From Candidatus Eiseniibacteriota bacterium (GTDB lineage Bacteria > Orphanbacterota > Orphanbacteria > Orphanbacterales > Orphanbacteraceae): DNA of 64,000 nucleotides. The DNA lies in NCBI GenBank assembly GCA_029262235.1, contig JAJCZU010000002.1:372001-436000 (forward strand). The letters are read 5' to 3'. The position numbers and the translations under genes were made by a program. The stretch's first letter is position 1. Each line of letters begins with the position of its first letter. Shown in pieces: positions 24,745 through 33,100 of the stretch. The notes beneath the pieces were generated by a model. It did no database searches. It saw nothing but the letters and a program-made list of their open reading frames with translations, and was not told where the DNA came from.

Positions 24745-25548
24745 ATGAAGATTGCGGCCACAGCAGAACAGGTCGCTGCGGCCCAGGCGTATCAAGACCT
24801 GCACGTTCCCGCGTTGTTCCGGCAGTGGGCTTCACGGGTTGCAGACGCGGCGGGTATCCAGCCGGGCCACCGCGTTCTGGATGTCGCCTGCGGCACCGGC
24901 GTACTGGCGCGGGAGGCCGCACGTCGCGCGGGTGATGGCGGCCGCGTTTCCGGTATCGATGCGGGCGCTGGCATGCTGGCTGTGGCGGAGCGGCTGGATC
25001 CCGTCATCGACTGGCGCGAAGGGATGGCGGAATCGCTTCCGTTCGATGCGGATTCTTTCGACGCCGTCGTGAGTCAGTTCGGCCTGATGTTCTTTCAGGA
25101 TCGGAGCGCGGCCATTCGCGAGATGAAGCGCGTTCTTCGCAACGGGGGGCGCGTGGCTGTCGCCGTCTGGGAGTCGCTCGAGAACTCGGAAGCGTATCCC
25201 GCAGAAGTCGCGTTGCTCGAGCGCCTGGCGGGGAAACGCGCGGCCGATGCCCTGCGGGCTCCGTTCGTGCTGGGTGATCGGGCGGAACTGGTCACGCTGT
25301 TCGAAGACGCGGGGCTGGTTTCCGTCGAAGTCGTGACGCACCATGGAAGGGCGCGGTTCCCCAGCATCAGAACGATGGTGGAAGCGGACCTGCGAGGCTG
25401 GCTTCCCGTCATGGGCGTTGATCTGAATGAGGAGCTGATCGAAGCGATTCTCGTGGAGGCGGATGCGGCCCTCGGCGAATTCGTTACAGCGGAGGGGACG
25501 GCAGAATTCGACTCCCCGGCCCATATCGTAACGGGGACGAAGTCGTAG
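24745..25548 (+). CDS. SAM-dependent methyltransferase (class I)
   Basis: 267 residues. Motif I V-L-D-V-A-C-G-T-G-V-L-A-R (44-56), motif II G-I-D-A-G-A-G-M-L, then F-D-A-V-V-S-Q-F-G-L-M-F-F-Q-D and R-V-L-R-N-G-G-R-V-A-V-A-V-W. The tail R-F-P-S-I-R-T-M-V-E-A-D-L-R-G-W-L-P is shared nearly unchanged with the broken gene at 2461, so the two are paralogues; this is the intact one. It fits the broad UbiE/Methyltransf_11 class. The ATG is 1 base after the preceding stop, without a strong binding site, so translation may be coupled. Confidence 0.85.
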   Translation: MKIAATAEQVAAAQAYQDLHVPALFRQWASRVADAAGIQPGHRVLDVACGTGVLAREAARRAGDGGRVSGIDAGAGMLAVAERLDPVIDWREGMAESLPFDADSFDAVVSQFGLMFFQDRSAAIREMKRVLRNGGRVAVAVWESLENSEAYPAEVALLERLAGKRAADALRAPFVLGDRAELVTLFEDAGLVSVEVVTHHGRARFPSIRTMVEADLRGWLPVMGVDLNEELIEAILVEADAALGEFVTAEGTAEFDSPAHIVTGTKS

Positions 25549-25585
25549 CAGTGACGAAACCGGCGTGAAGGCGAAGTAAGGAACC

Positions 25586-26080
25586 GTGAGCGTGTTCGAA
25601 ATCGTATTGATCATGGCGACGTTCCTCTGCTCACTGGTGGCCGGATTTCTGTTCGCCTTCGCGGTGGTTGTGATGCCTGGCATCAGGCGCCTCCCGGACG
25701 CCGCGTTCATCCGCGCTTTTCAGGCGATGGATCGTGTTATCCAAAGAAATCAGCCGCTCTTCATCATGGTCTGGGTCGGTTCTGCTCTTGCCCTGCTTGC
25801 AGCGGCCGCACTCGGTTTCGGCCGGCTGGATCAATCGGGGCGAGTGCTGATCATCGGCGCAACGCTGGCCTGTTTCCTCGGCGTTCAATTGCCGACCGTT
25901 GCTGTCAATATTCCTCTCAATAACGCAATCAAGAGTGTGGATGTCGACGCCCTGGATGGCGCGGCGCAAACGATTGCCCGCGAAGCGTTCGAACCGCGCT
26001 GGATCCGGTGGAATGCGTTCAGGACGGTTGCTGCGTGCGCAGTGTCCGGCCTTCTTCTGGTGCAGCTATTCAGGCTGTGA
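25586..26080 (+). CDS. DUF1772 membrane protein
   Basis: 164 residues with four membrane segments (about 5-30, 55-77, 85-107 and 140-160) and the DUF1772 pattern: F-A-V-V-V-M-P-G-I, A-F-I-R-A-F-Q-A-M-D-R-V-I-Q, V-N-I-P-L-N-N-A-I and R-W-I-R-W-N-A-F-R-T. The family (anthrone-oxygenase-like) is mostly uncharacterised. GTG 25586 is chosen, with TAAGGA upstream; no ATG is at the right place. Confidence 0.8.
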   Translation: MSVFEIVLIMATFLCSLVAGFLFAFAVVVMPGIRRLPDAAFIRAFQAMDRVIQRNQPLFIMVWVGSALALLAAAALGFGRLDQSGRVLIIGATLACFLGVQLPTVAVNIPLNNAIKSVDVDALDGAAQTIAREAFEPRWIRWNAFRTVAACAVSGLLLVQLFRL

Positions 26081-26100
26081 GCAATGAAAACGAGGTGCGT

Positions 26101-26556
26101 GTGAGCAAAATTGACAAGCGACTGGCGGAACTCGGAATCACGCTGCCGCCTCCGAAGAAGCCCGTTGCGGACTATGTGGGTTGCAAGCAATCCGGCTCAC
26201 TCCTGTTCGTTTCCGCGCTCGTGAGTAAAACGCGTGGTGCGGCGGGGGCCGAGGTCGATACGGACGAGGCCGCCCTGGCTGCGGAAGAGACCGTACTGGG
26301 ATTGCTGGCGATCATCCGCGATCATCTCGGCAGCCTGGATCGCGTCACGTCGGTGGACAAGATGATCGGGTTCGTGCATTCGGCGCCCACGTTTACGGAG
26401 CAACCGCGGGTGGTCGACGGCGCCTCGCGCGTGCTGAACGCCGTTTTCGGTGAGGCCGGGCGTCACGCGCGGACGGCGACCGGAGTCGCACAGCTCCCCT
26501 TTGGTGCCACCGTTCAACTCGAGATGATCCTCACGATCAGCGAAAGAAAACGATGA
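26101..26556 (+). CDS. RidA family protein (YjgF/UK114-like)
   Basis: 151 residues. It shows the features of the longer RidA subgroup: L-A-E-L-G-I-T-L-P-P-P-K-K-P-V-A-D-Y-V, S-G-S-L-L-F-V-S-A-L, a helix with A-A-L-A-A-E-E-T-V-L-G-L-L, and R-T-A-T-G-V-A-Q-L-P-F-G-A-T-V-Q-L-E near the end. In canonical RidA an arginine near the end binds the imine. Here R-T-A-T-G-V-A-Q-L-P may hold that role. RidA proteins deaminate reactive enamines and imines. GTG 26101 is preferred. Its stop overlaps the next start by 4 bases (ATGA). Confidence 0.85.
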   Translation: MSKIDKRLAELGITLPPPKKPVADYVGCKQSGSLLFVSALVSKTRGAAGAEVDTDEAALAAEETVLGLLAIIRDHLGSLDRVTSVDKMIGFVHSAPTFTEQPRVVDGASRVLNAVFGEAGRHARTATGVAQLPFGATVQLEMILTISERKR

Positions 26557-27278
26557 TCGTCCTCGTGGTGGGAGCGAGTGGAGCTACGGGCCGACTTCTC
26601 GTAAAGCAACTTCTCGAGCGCGGAGTACACGTCAGGGCGGTGGTTCGCTCGCCGGCATCGCTGCCTGATGATGTCAGACTGCACGACCGCCTCCAGTTGA
26701 CCGAAGCCAGTCTACTCGACCTGACGGACGCACGGATGATCGACCTCGTGCGGGGATGTGATGCCGTCGCGTCGTGTCTCGGACACAACCTGACCTGGAA
26801 GGGCATATTCGGGCCGCCGCGAAGGCTGGTCAGGGACTCCGCGCGCCGGCTGTGCGACGCCATCAGGCACACGGATCGCACGAACGCAATGAAGTTCGTG
26901 CTCATGTGCTCCACGGGGGTTCGCAACCGCGATCTCGATGAGCGGATTTCGTTCGCGCAGAAGGTCGTGATCGCCGTGCTTCACGTGCTCGTCCCGCCGC
27001 ATGCCGACAACGAAGCAGCTGCGGACTACCTGCGTGCAAAAGTCGGGTCGCAGGATGCGTCGATTCAGTGGGTCGTGGTTCGTCCTGATACGTTGGTAGA
27101 CGAAGACAGCGTTAGCGAGTATGACGTGCATCCGTCGCCGATACGGAGCGCCATCTTCAATGCGGGCGGGACGAGTCGCGTGAATGTCGGCCACTTCATG
27201 GCGAAACTGATCACGGATGGCGATTTATGGAGCCTCTGGAAAGGGCGGATGCCCGTCTTGTACAATCAGGAATCATGA
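26553..27278 (+). CDS. NAD(P)-binding Rossmann-fold protein (atypical SDR)
   Basis: 241 residues. The nucleotide-binding loop is G-A-S-G-A-T-G-R-L-L (7-16), followed by A-V-V-R-S-P (29-34), the arginine favouring NADP. C-D-A-V-A-S-C-L-G-H and M-C-S-T-G-V complete the core. No Y-x-x-x-K catalytic pair is seen, as in atypical SDRs such as NmrA- or biliverdin-reductase-B-like proteins. It overlaps the RidA gene by 4 bases, indicating a two-gene operon, and ends 14 bases before the next start. Confidence 0.8.
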   Translation: MIVLVVGASGATGRLLVKQLLERGVHVRAVVRSPASLPDDVRLHDRLQLTEASLLDLTDARMIDLVRGCDAVASCLGHNLTWKGIFGPPRRLVRDSARRLCDAIRHTDRTNAMKFVLMCSTGVRNRDLDERISFAQKVVIAVLHVLVPPHADNEAAADYLRAKVGSQDASIQWVVVRPDTLVDEDSVSEYDVHPSPIRSAIFNAGGTSRVNVGHFMAKLITDGDLWSLWKGRMPVLYNQES

Positions 27279-27292
27279 CCTGGGAGGACACT

Positions 27293-27547
27293 GTGACCGA
27301 TTCAACTCCGTCGAAAGAGCAGCTGGCGAAAGCACTGGCGGCCGCAGGCAGGGCCCATCACGACTACGAGTCCAACTACCTTGCAGGAAAACGCGACGAG
27401 CAGTGGCCGGGGTGGTACGCGGCGTTTGTGCTGGGACGTCTCGGCGATTTTACAACACCGACAACCCTGTCCCACTGGTTGGAAGAAGCGCCAGGCGATA
27501 CCGACTGGGCAACGAGCACGGGTGCGTTCGTTGCTGCCAGGCTTTAG
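27293..27547 (+). CDS. Conserved small protein of unknown function
   Basis: 84 residues from GTG 27293, chosen because GGGAGG ends 5 bases upstream. ATG 27275 would place that site inside the gene. Motifs: A-H-H-D-Y-E-S-N-Y-L, E-Q-W-P-G-W-Y-A-A-F-V-L-G-R-L-G-D-F and L-S-H-W-L-E-E-A-P. This pattern recurs in unrelated environmental bacteria as a hypothetical protein; I know no function. A TACAAT box at 27261-27266 could serve as its -10 element inside the end of the SDR gene. Confidence 0.6.
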   Translation: MTDSTPSKEQLAKALAAAGRAHHDYESNYLAGKRDEQWPGWYAAFVLGRLGDFTTPTTLSHWLEEAPGDTDWATSTGAFVAARL

Positions 27548-27562
27548 GCGGCGAACGAGTTC

Positions 27563-28558
27563 ATGCGCATTCTCGTTACAGGAAGCACGGGCCACCTCGG
27601 CGAAGCCCTCGTGCGTACTCTCGAGGCGGGGCCCCACGAAGTAGCCGGGCTGGACGTACTCGATTCGCCGTTCACGGCGCACGTCGGATCGGTCGCGGAC
27701 GCCGATTTCGTCGGCCGCTGCATGCGCGGTGTCGACGTTGTTCTGCATACGGCCACGCTGCACAAGCCGCACGTGGCAACCCACACGAAAGCCGATTTCG
27801 TCGAGACAAACATCACCGGCACGCTCGTGATTCTCGAGGCGGCGCTGGCGGCGGGCGTTTCGAGCGTCATCTTCACGAGCACGACGAGCGTGTTCGGCGC
27901 GGCGCTCACCCCGGCGGACGGCGATCCGGCTGTCTGGGTCACGGAAGACGTTCGCCCGGTTCCGAAGAATATCTACGGCGTTACGAAAGCGGCCGCCGAG
28001 GATCTCTGCGAACTCTTCCACCGAACGAAGGGGCTCCCGTCGATCGTTCTTCGTACTTCGCGTTTCTTCCCAGAACCGGACGACAATCCGAAACAACGCG
28101 AGCGGTTCGAGGACGAGAATCTGAAGGCAAACGAGTTCCTGCATCGCCGCCTCGACATCGCGGACGCGGTCGACGCACATCTTATCGCGGCGGAGAAGGC
28201 ACCGGTCATCGGTTTCGGGCGCTATATCGTGAGCGCCACGACCCCGTTCGTGCCGGATCATCTGTCACACCTCCGCACGAACGCGCCGGGCGTCGTGCAC
28301 AGCCTGTTCCCCGACTGCAGAAAAGAGTACGAGCGACGCAACTGGTCGCTGCCGCCGGCGATCGAGCGCGTTTACGTGAATCAGCGCGCCCGGGACGAAC
28401 TCGGATGGAAGCCCCGGTTCGACTTCGGACACGTGCTCGGCCGTTTGCGGCGCGGCGAATCCGTGTTCAGCTCTCTCGCGCAGGAAGTCGGGATCAAGGG
28501 ATACCACCCGGTTCGCTTCGACGACGGTCCGTACCCGGTCGAACGCGAAGGTTCGTGA
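27563..28558 (+). CDS. NAD-dependent epimerase/dehydratase family protein (extended SDR)
   Basis: 331 residues. NAD-binding loop G-S-T-G-H-L-G-E (7-14), H-T-A-T-L near 61-65, catalytic S-T-T-S-V-F-G near 97-103 and Y-G-V-T-K near 134-138, giving the Ser-Tyr-Lys set of extended SDR enzymes. Such proteins act on nucleotide sugars or related alcohols. ATG 27563 begins right at the Rossmann strand. It lies 15 bases after the preceding gene and probably shares its message. Confidence 0.85.
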   Translation: MRILVTGSTGHLGEALVRTLEAGPHEVAGLDVLDSPFTAHVGSVADADFVGRCMRGVDVVLHTATLHKPHVATHTKADFVETNITGTLVILEAALAAGVSSVIFTSTTSVFGAALTPADGDPAVWVTEDVRPVPKNIYGVTKAAAEDLCELFHRTKGLPSIVLRTSRFFPEPDDNPKQRERFEDENLKANEFLHRRLDIADAVDAHLIAAEKAPVIGFGRYIVSATTPFVPDHLSHLRTNAPGVVHSLFPDCRKEYERRNWSLPPAIERVYVNQRARDELGWKPRFDFGHVLGRLRRGESVFSSLAQEVGIKGYHPVRFDDGPYPVEREGS

Positions 28559-28605
28559 TTGACCAAGCGGAACTCGTAAACGTTTACGGCGAGGCAAAGC
28601 ACACC

Positions 28606-29133
28606 ATGATCATTCTCGAAACCGAACGCCTGATCCTGCGCCATCTGTTGACGGAAGACCTGGGTCCGCTCTTCCAGCTCTATCGTGACCCGACCATACG
28701 CCGCTACTTTCCCGACGGAACCCTGACGCGCGACGAGACTCTTCAGGAGATCGAATGGTTTCGAGCCGGTCACCCCGACCATCCGGAACTGGGACTCTGG
28801 GCCACGATCGAACGGGAAAGCGGAGCGTTCCTGGGGCGGTGCGGGCTTCTTCCATGGACAATTGAGGGGCGAACTGAAGTCGAGCTGGCGTACCTGATCG
28901 ACAAGGCGCGATGGCGCGAGGGCATGGCGACCGAGGCTGCCAACGCCATCGTCGAATACGCACGAGATCAGCTCGGGCTACGCCGACTGATCTGCATGAT
29001 CACGCCCGGCAACGAGGCTTCAATCCGCGTCGCCGCGAAGGTGGGAATGAAGTTCGAGCGTAAATACACGGACGAATTCGGTCTCAGTCATATCTATGGT
29101 TGTTCCCTGGCGACGACCCCGCGCGCGTCGTAG
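28606..29133 (+). CDS. GNAT acetyltransferase, RimJ/RimL type
   Basis: 175 residues. The typical start E-T-E-R-L-I-L-R-H-L at 5-14 is followed by L-Y-R-D-P-T-I-R-R-Y-F, the strand F-L-G-R-C-G-L, V-E-L-A-Y-L-I-D and the acetyl-CoA motif R-W-R-E-G-M-A-T-E-A. N-E-A-S-I-R-V-A-A-K-V-G-M-K completes it. Members acetylate ribosomal protein N-termini, small amines or antibiotics. ATG 28606 is chosen by homology; upstream frame residues belong to an antiphase shadow. Confidence 0.88.
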   Translation: MIILETERLILRHLLTEDLGPLFQLYRDPTIRRYFPDGTLTRDETLQEIEWFRAGHPDHPELGLWATIERESGAFLGRCGLLPWTIEGRTEVELAYLIDKARWREGMATEAANAIVEYARDQLGLRRLICMITPGNEASIRVAAKVGMKFERKYTDEFGLSHIYGCSLATTPRAS

Positions 29134-29230
29134 CAGGGATTCCGGGATAGGCGCCGAATCGCCTGTGATGATATAGTCTTGCACATCTCTCGACACTTGA
29201 AGCATCTCATGGATGAGAAGGGGCGAGTTC

Positions 29231-29419
29231 GTGGCCAACACTCTCAAGAAACGCCGGTCGGCGATTCTCCTGTTCCTCGCAGCGGCGGCCATGTTCGCCG
29301 CCGCGATCATCACCTATGCCAGTTCCGGCGAATTGCAATGGCTGCAGGTTGTCGCGGGTGTTTTGATGGCGGCGGTCGGTTTGCGATCGTTGCTGGGCTC
29401 CGCGCGCGGCGACGCGTAG
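29231..29419 (+). CDS. Small two-span membrane protein
   Basis: 62 residues with two hydrophobic stretches (about 10-28 and 35-53) separated by a short polar loop. No family is recognised. GTG 29231 is chosen because GAAGGGG lies 8 bases upstream; ATG 29213 is in frame without such a site. TATAGT at 29171-29176 may be its -10 box. Likely in the inner membrane. Confidence 0.5.
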   Translation: MANTLKKRRSAILLFLAAAAMFAAAIITYASSGELQWLQVVAGVLMAAVGLRSLLGSARGDA

Positions 29420-29446
29420 CCGTTGCGTAAGGGCGCTGCACACTCG

Positions 29447-29761
29447 ATGAAGACTTCCACGCTCGAAATACTGGCCCCTTTGCTGCAGGTGTTGCGTGGC
29501 TACTCCGTTCTCGACGAGGTGCGCCCGGCCGCGTTTCATCTCGAAGGTCGTGACTTTATTCATTTTCACGAAGAGCCGAACGGGCTTTTCGCCGACGCCC
29601 TTCTGGCACGCGGCCGTGTGCGAATGCCGGTTTCGACCGCGGCGGAACAGGCGGAGCTTCTCGAACGAATGGAAGAGAAGCTTTCCGCGCTCGCAACACA
29701 CAAGAGCGGGAAACGCCGCAAGAAGCGCGGCAAGCGTGATCGCGAAGACCGTGACTGGTAG
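29447..29761 (+). CDS. Small basic-tailed protein of unknown function
   Basis: 104 residues. The N-terminal 80 form a plausible fold (LEILAPLLQVLRGYSVLDEV, then F-I-H-F-H-E-E-P-N-G-L-F-A-D and R-V-R-M-P-V-S-T-A-A-E-Q). This pattern resembles short luciferase-domain-like or DUF5519-like proteins, but I am not certain. The last 20 residues are rich in Lys and Arg (K-R-R-K-K-R-G-K-R-D-R-E), suggesting binding to nucleic acid. ATG 29447 is preferred over TTG 29423. Confidence 0.5.
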   Translation: MKTSTLEILAPLLQVLRGYSVLDEVRPAAFHLEGRDFIHFHEEPNGLFADALLARGRVRMPVSTAAEQAELLERMEEKLSALATHKSGKRRKKRGKRDREDRDW

Positions 29762-29981
29762 CCCCGGTGCGTTTGGTCGGCTCCCAGGGCCGATCACGGT
29801 CGTGAGCGGAATCGTGCTGCTGCCGTTCGCCCTCGTTCTGTTGCTCTGCCTCGAATTCATTCCGTTCTCGATGATGAACTGCCTACGGCCGAGGCCGGTC
29901 GTGGGAGGGCGATTCGCGCACGGACTCCGCTCCGGCGCCCGGCGCCTGATCCTGCTCCGACGCCGATTCCCGGCGTGCTAG
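29751..29981 (+). CDS. Possible small membrane protein
   Basis: GTG 29751 opens a 76-residue frame overlapping the end of the previous gene by 11 bases. It has one hydrophobic stretch (about 12-36: T-V-V-S-G-I-V-L-L-P-F-A-L-V-L-L-L) and an Arg-rich tail. No binding site or family is evident. It could be noncoding. Confidence 0.3.
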   Translation: MTGSPGAFGRLPGPITVVSGIVLLPFALVLLLCLEFIPFSMMNCLRPRPVVGGRFAHGLRSGARRLILLRRRFPAC

Positions 29982-30054
29982 AATCACGGAGCGCCGCACC
30001 GTTAACCCGGAATCGTTCCGGATTACGAACCTGAGCGCCAGCGCGGGAGCGTGC

Positions 30055-30294
30055 ATGCTCGACCTGAGACCCAACTGCGAATGCTGCGACAAGGATCTGC
30101 CGCCGGAATCGACAGAGGCGATGATCTGTACTTTCGAATGCACGTTTTGTGTTGCTTGCGTGCGCGACAGACTCCATGGCGCGTGCCCGAATTGCGGCGG
30201 CAATCTCGTGCCGCGTCCGATCCGGCCGCGCGCGAAGCTCATGAAACATCCGGCGTCGATGAAACGAATCCTGCGGAGTGGCGGGTGCGGCTGA
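30055..30294 (+). CDS. DUF1272 zinc-ribbon-like protein
   Basis: 79 residues matching DUF1272: R-P-N-C-E-C-C-D-K-D-L-P-P-E-S, A-M-I-C-T-F-E-C-T-F-C and C-P-N-C-G-G-N-L-V-P-R-P. Eight cysteines in C-x-C-C, C-x-x-x-C-x-x-C and C-x-x-C spacing suggest a zinc-binding fold. Function unknown. A 15-base inverted repeat (CCGGAA-TCG-TTCCGG, 30007-30021) lies about 33 bases before the start and may be an operator. Confidence 0.88.
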   Translation: MLDLRPNCECCDKDLPPESTEAMICTFECTFCVACVRDRLHGACPNCGGNLVPRPIRPRAKLMKHPASMKRILRSGGCG

Positions 30295-30361
30295 CGAGAC
30301 ATTGCCGCCCGATTCATCGCCTTGGCTGAAACACGGCTCCGCGCCTGAAGGGAGAGACCGA

Positions 30362-30982
30362 ATGACAAACGAATCGAACCGTGTGGAGACGCTCGGCGCG
30401 GACGATGTTTCGGCGATCGTCAGCGTCCTGAGCGAGGCATTCTCGGACTACCCGGTCATGACGTATATCCTGGGCGACGAAGGCGATTACGCCGGCCGTC
30501 TCGAGAAGCTCGTCACGTTCTTCATGATGTCGCGCGTGCTTCGCGGGGAAGTCATGCTCGGTGTGCGGAGCCCGGATGGTCTCGCTGCTGTCGGGCTCGT
30601 GTCGTACCCGGGCTCAGGGGACGAGCCCGCGGCGCTCGGCGCGCTCCGCGAACTGACCTGGGCGACGATCGGTGCCGACGCGCGTGCGCGATACGAGACG
30701 TTCGTAGAAGCCACCGCTCCGCTCGGAATCACCGCCCCGCACATTCACCTGAACATGATCGGCGTCCGGCGCGCGGCGAGAGGGCAGGGGCTCGGACGGG
30801 CAGTGCTCGAAGCCGTGCACGCGCTCTCCGTTGCGAATGAATCCTCAACCGGCGTCAGCCTGAGCACCGAAGTCGAGACGAATGTCGCTCTCTACAAAAG
30901 CTTCGGCTACGAAGTCGTCGGAAGCGCCGAGGTCGGTTCCGCATTCACGACCCGGGCGATGTTCCGTCGCGATTCTCAGTAG
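30362..30982 (+). CDS. GNAT acetyltransferase
   Basis: 206 residues. The A-F-S-D-Y-P-V-M-T-Y-I-L segment near 22-33 and the acetyl-CoA motif G-V-R-R-A-A-R-G-Q-G-L-G-R-A-V-L near 140-155 identify a GNAT fold; L-S-T-E-V-E-T-N-V-A-L-Y-K-S-F-G-Y-E-V near 171-189 is the usual end. The group is common in environmental bacteria and its acceptor is unknown. GGGAGAG lies about 7 bases before ATG 30362. Confidence 0.85.
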   Translation: MTNESNRVETLGADDVSAIVSVLSEAFSDYPVMTYILGDEGDYAGRLEKLVTFFMMSRVLRGEVMLGVRSPDGLAAVGLVSYPGSGDEPAALGALRELTWATIGADARARYETFVEATAPLGITAPHIHLNMIGVRRAARGQGLGRAVLEAVHALSVANESSTGVSLSTEVETNVALYKSFGYEVVGSAEVGSAFTTRAMFRRDSQ

Positions 30983-31007
30983 CAGTCAGCATGCGAGGAG
31001 CCGTGCC

Positions 31008-31706
31008 ATGCCGTTTCATGATTCCGCCGCGCGTTCCGGCGTGGATTCGGACCATTACGCGAACCGCCCCTGCTATCCCGAACTGATCACCATCCTCGCC
31101 GCAGGCTTCCTGCATGTTCTGATCGAACTCGCGCTTTCCGAGTCCGCCGCCCGCAACAGCAACATCGTTCTGTCGCTCCTGGCCGTCGTCTATCTCGTGT
31201 GGCGCTCCCGCCGGAGCAGGGGCGCCCTGCGGGCATGGGGAATGCGGCGCGACAACTTCCGGTCGGCCCTTCGCGCGCAGCTGCTGTTCGGCGCGGTGGC
31301 CGCGGTCACTCTCGTCGCGATCGGCGCGGTACGGGGCTCGCTCGCGCTGCCGATGTCGTTCTGGCTCACGGTCGGGCTCTATCCGGTCTGGGGGATCGCG
31401 CAGCAGTTCGCTCTGCAGAATCTCATCGCGCGTAATCTCTCGAAGCTGCTCCCGAACCCGCTCGCGATCGCGTGTGTGGCTTCGGCGTTCTTCGCCGTTT
31501 CGCACTATCCCCGCATGGAACTCGTAGCGCTGACGGGACTCGGCGGCATTTTTCTGACGATGATCTATCGCGGGCACCCCAATCTGTGGGCGGTCGGGAT
31601 CGTTCACGGCATTCTGGGATCGCTGGCCTTCCATTTCGTGCTGCAGAAGGATCCCGGCGGGGCGATTCTGCGGTTCCTCACGGAATTCCTTCCTCCACGA
31701 ATGTAA
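31008..31706 (+). CDS. CPBP-family intramembrane protein (protease motif altered)
   Basis: 232 residues with six to seven membrane segments. Motif 2 (F-F-A-V-S-H) and motif 3 (V-H-G-I-L-G) of CPBP intramembrane proteases are present. The first motif, normally E-E-x-x-x-R, reads Q-Q-F-A-L-Q-N, so the catalytic glutamates and arginine are replaced. It may be an inactive member or belong to a subgroup with Gln at these sites. Families of this kind process prenylated or bacteriocin-like proteins. GAGGAG lies 8 bases before ATG 31008. Confidence 0.7.
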   Translation: MPFHDSAARSGVDSDHYANRPCYPELITILAAGFLHVLIELALSESAARNSNIVLSLLAVVYLVWRSRRSRGALRAWGMRRDNFRSALRAQLLFGAVAAVTLVAIGAVRGSLALPMSFWLTVGLYPVWGIAQQFALQNLIARNLSKLLPNPLAIACVASAFFAVSHYPRMELVALTGLGGIFLTMIYRGHPNLWAVGIVHGILGSLAFHFVLQKDPGGAILRFLTEFLPPRM

Positions 31707-31784
31707 CTTCCCACGTGCCTGTAATCGTCCCGCGAGAGAAGAAATCGGTCATGGGCCGTTGCGCTCAGGGCAAACCCCCAACCG

Positions 31785-32150
31785 GTGGCAACCGGACCGC
31801 AAACGGGAACTGACCGAATCGCCGGCGGCCGGTTCTATCGCCGTGGCCTGCTGCCGGAAGACGTGACGAGTACGACGCTCGGGGAAGCGGCCGCCTACGA
31901 CCTCTCCTGGACCTTCATGGGGTACTCGTTCGCCTGCGTTCTTTTCATCGGGATTGCCGAAGTCGCGGGCGGCTGGCTCCTTCTCCGGGAGCGAACGAAA
32001 CTGCACGGGGTGGCGATCCTGTTGCCCGTCATGCGACCCCTGGCCGGAGGGCCCGAGCAGCGATCGCGGCGCTCGTATGCATGGGCATTCTGTTTGCGTG
32101 TGATCGGTTCCTCGTCAACGCGTCTTGCAATCGAGTCAGACAGGTCTTAA
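31785..32150 (+). pseudogene. DoxX-like membrane protein remnant
   Basis: The frame contains a convincing stretch F-M-G-Y-S-F-A-C-V-L-F-I-G-I-A-E-V-A-G-G followed by W-L-L-L-R-E-R-T-K-L-H-G-V-A-I-L-L-P-V-M, as in DoxX-like four-span proteins. It then runs into unrelated Arg-rich sequence; another frame at 32050-32150 has a further hydrophobic stretch. The end of the gene seems lost or frameshifted. The 600-base region 31707-32312 holds nothing else clear. Confidence 0.45.
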
Positions 32151-32312
32151 TCTGAACGAACGCAGCGGGGGACACTCCATCATCCTGCGTTGCCGGCATT
32201 CTCATGAAATCGATCCGCTTTCTCATCGTTTCTCCATCGAAACAGCAGGAGGGGCGTCCTGAAAAACGCGATCGTTCTTCTCGTCCGCACACTCCTCGTC
32301 TATTTTCCCTGG

Positions 32313-33032
32313 ATGGATCGCGCCAAAGTGTTCACGCAGCGCTTTGTGCAGAGAGCATTCCGGCGACCGTTCGATCGCGACTTCCGTGCGCTGGCCCATT
32401 TTCCGGAGATAGAAGGCGCCGTCTATCTCGATATCGGCGGAAATCGCGGGTTTGCGGTCGACGCGATGCTGATGCAAAACCGCACGTGCCGTGTACACTC
32501 GTTCGAACCGAACCCCGGGCTTGCCCGCGAAATCGAGAAGCGATTCGCAAACGAGCCGAGGGTCGAAGTGACGAACCGGGGGATGGGGGACGAGGCGGGT
32601 GAGTTCACGCTGTATGTTCCCGTGTACCGCGGGTACGAGTTCAGCGGCCTGGCGTCTCTGATACGCGAAGAGGCCGAGACCTGGCTCGCGGGCGGCAACC
32701 TGCTCTTCTACGACGCGAAGCAGCTGCAGATCCGCGAACATCGATGCGCTGTGGGCAGACTGGACGACCTCGACTGCGATCCGTTCTTCATCAAGCTCGA
32801 CGTGCAGGGGTACGAGTACAATGTGCTTGCCGGCGGGCGCGGCATGATCGCGCGCGCCGAGCCGATTCTGCTGATCGAATCGATACAGAAAGACGATGCA
32901 ATCGTGAGGTTACTGGGCGAGTTCGGGTACAGGCTTTACCGGTACGAACGAGGTGCGTTCATCCCCGATGAAACCGGGGGCATCAATTCGTTCCTGATGA
33001 CGGACGCCAGGCGACGCATGCTCGCCACATGA
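32313..33032 (+). CDS. FkbM-family methyltransferase
   Basis: 239 residues. Motif I is V-Y-L-D-I-G-G-N-R-G-F-A-V-D (38-51), then S-F-E-P-N-P and D-P-F-F-I-K-L-D-V-Q-G-Y-E-Y-N-V-L, the hallmark of FkbM enzymes, which O-methylate sugars or polyketides. The annotated start is ATG 32313, but the frame stays open upstream, and CTG 32259 follows AGGAGGGG by 4 bases with a hydrophobic N-terminus; initiation there is possible. Cytoplasmic or membrane-associated. Confidence 0.82.
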   Translation: MDRAKVFTQRFVQRAFRRPFDRDFRALAHFPEIEGAVYLDIGGNRGFAVDAMLMQNRTCRVHSFEPNPGLAREIEKRFANEPRVEVTNRGMGDEAGEFTLYVPVYRGYEFSGLASLIREEAETWLAGGNLLFYDAKQLQIREHRCAVGRLDDLDCDPFFIKLDVQGYEYNVLAGGRGMIARAEPILLIESIQKDDAIVRLLGEFGYRLYRYERGAFIPDETGGINSFLMTDARRRMLAT

Positions 33033-33100
33033 CGCGCGCGTGCAATCAATCGCCCGACAGTGGTTCCGGGCGGAATGGGACACCGTACGAGGGGGGAGAA

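Noticed and set aside
27261-27277. Third leaderless start (TACAAT 8 bases before ATG 27275)
   Set aside because: A better start exists at GTG 27293 with GGGAGG 5 bases upstream, so the transcript would have a normal short leader.
27217-29133. A 638-codon open frame on the + strand
   Set aside because: Its first two thirds are Arg/Gly-rich antiphase sequence over the epimerase gene at 27563. Only the tail from 28606 is a real gene (GNAT).
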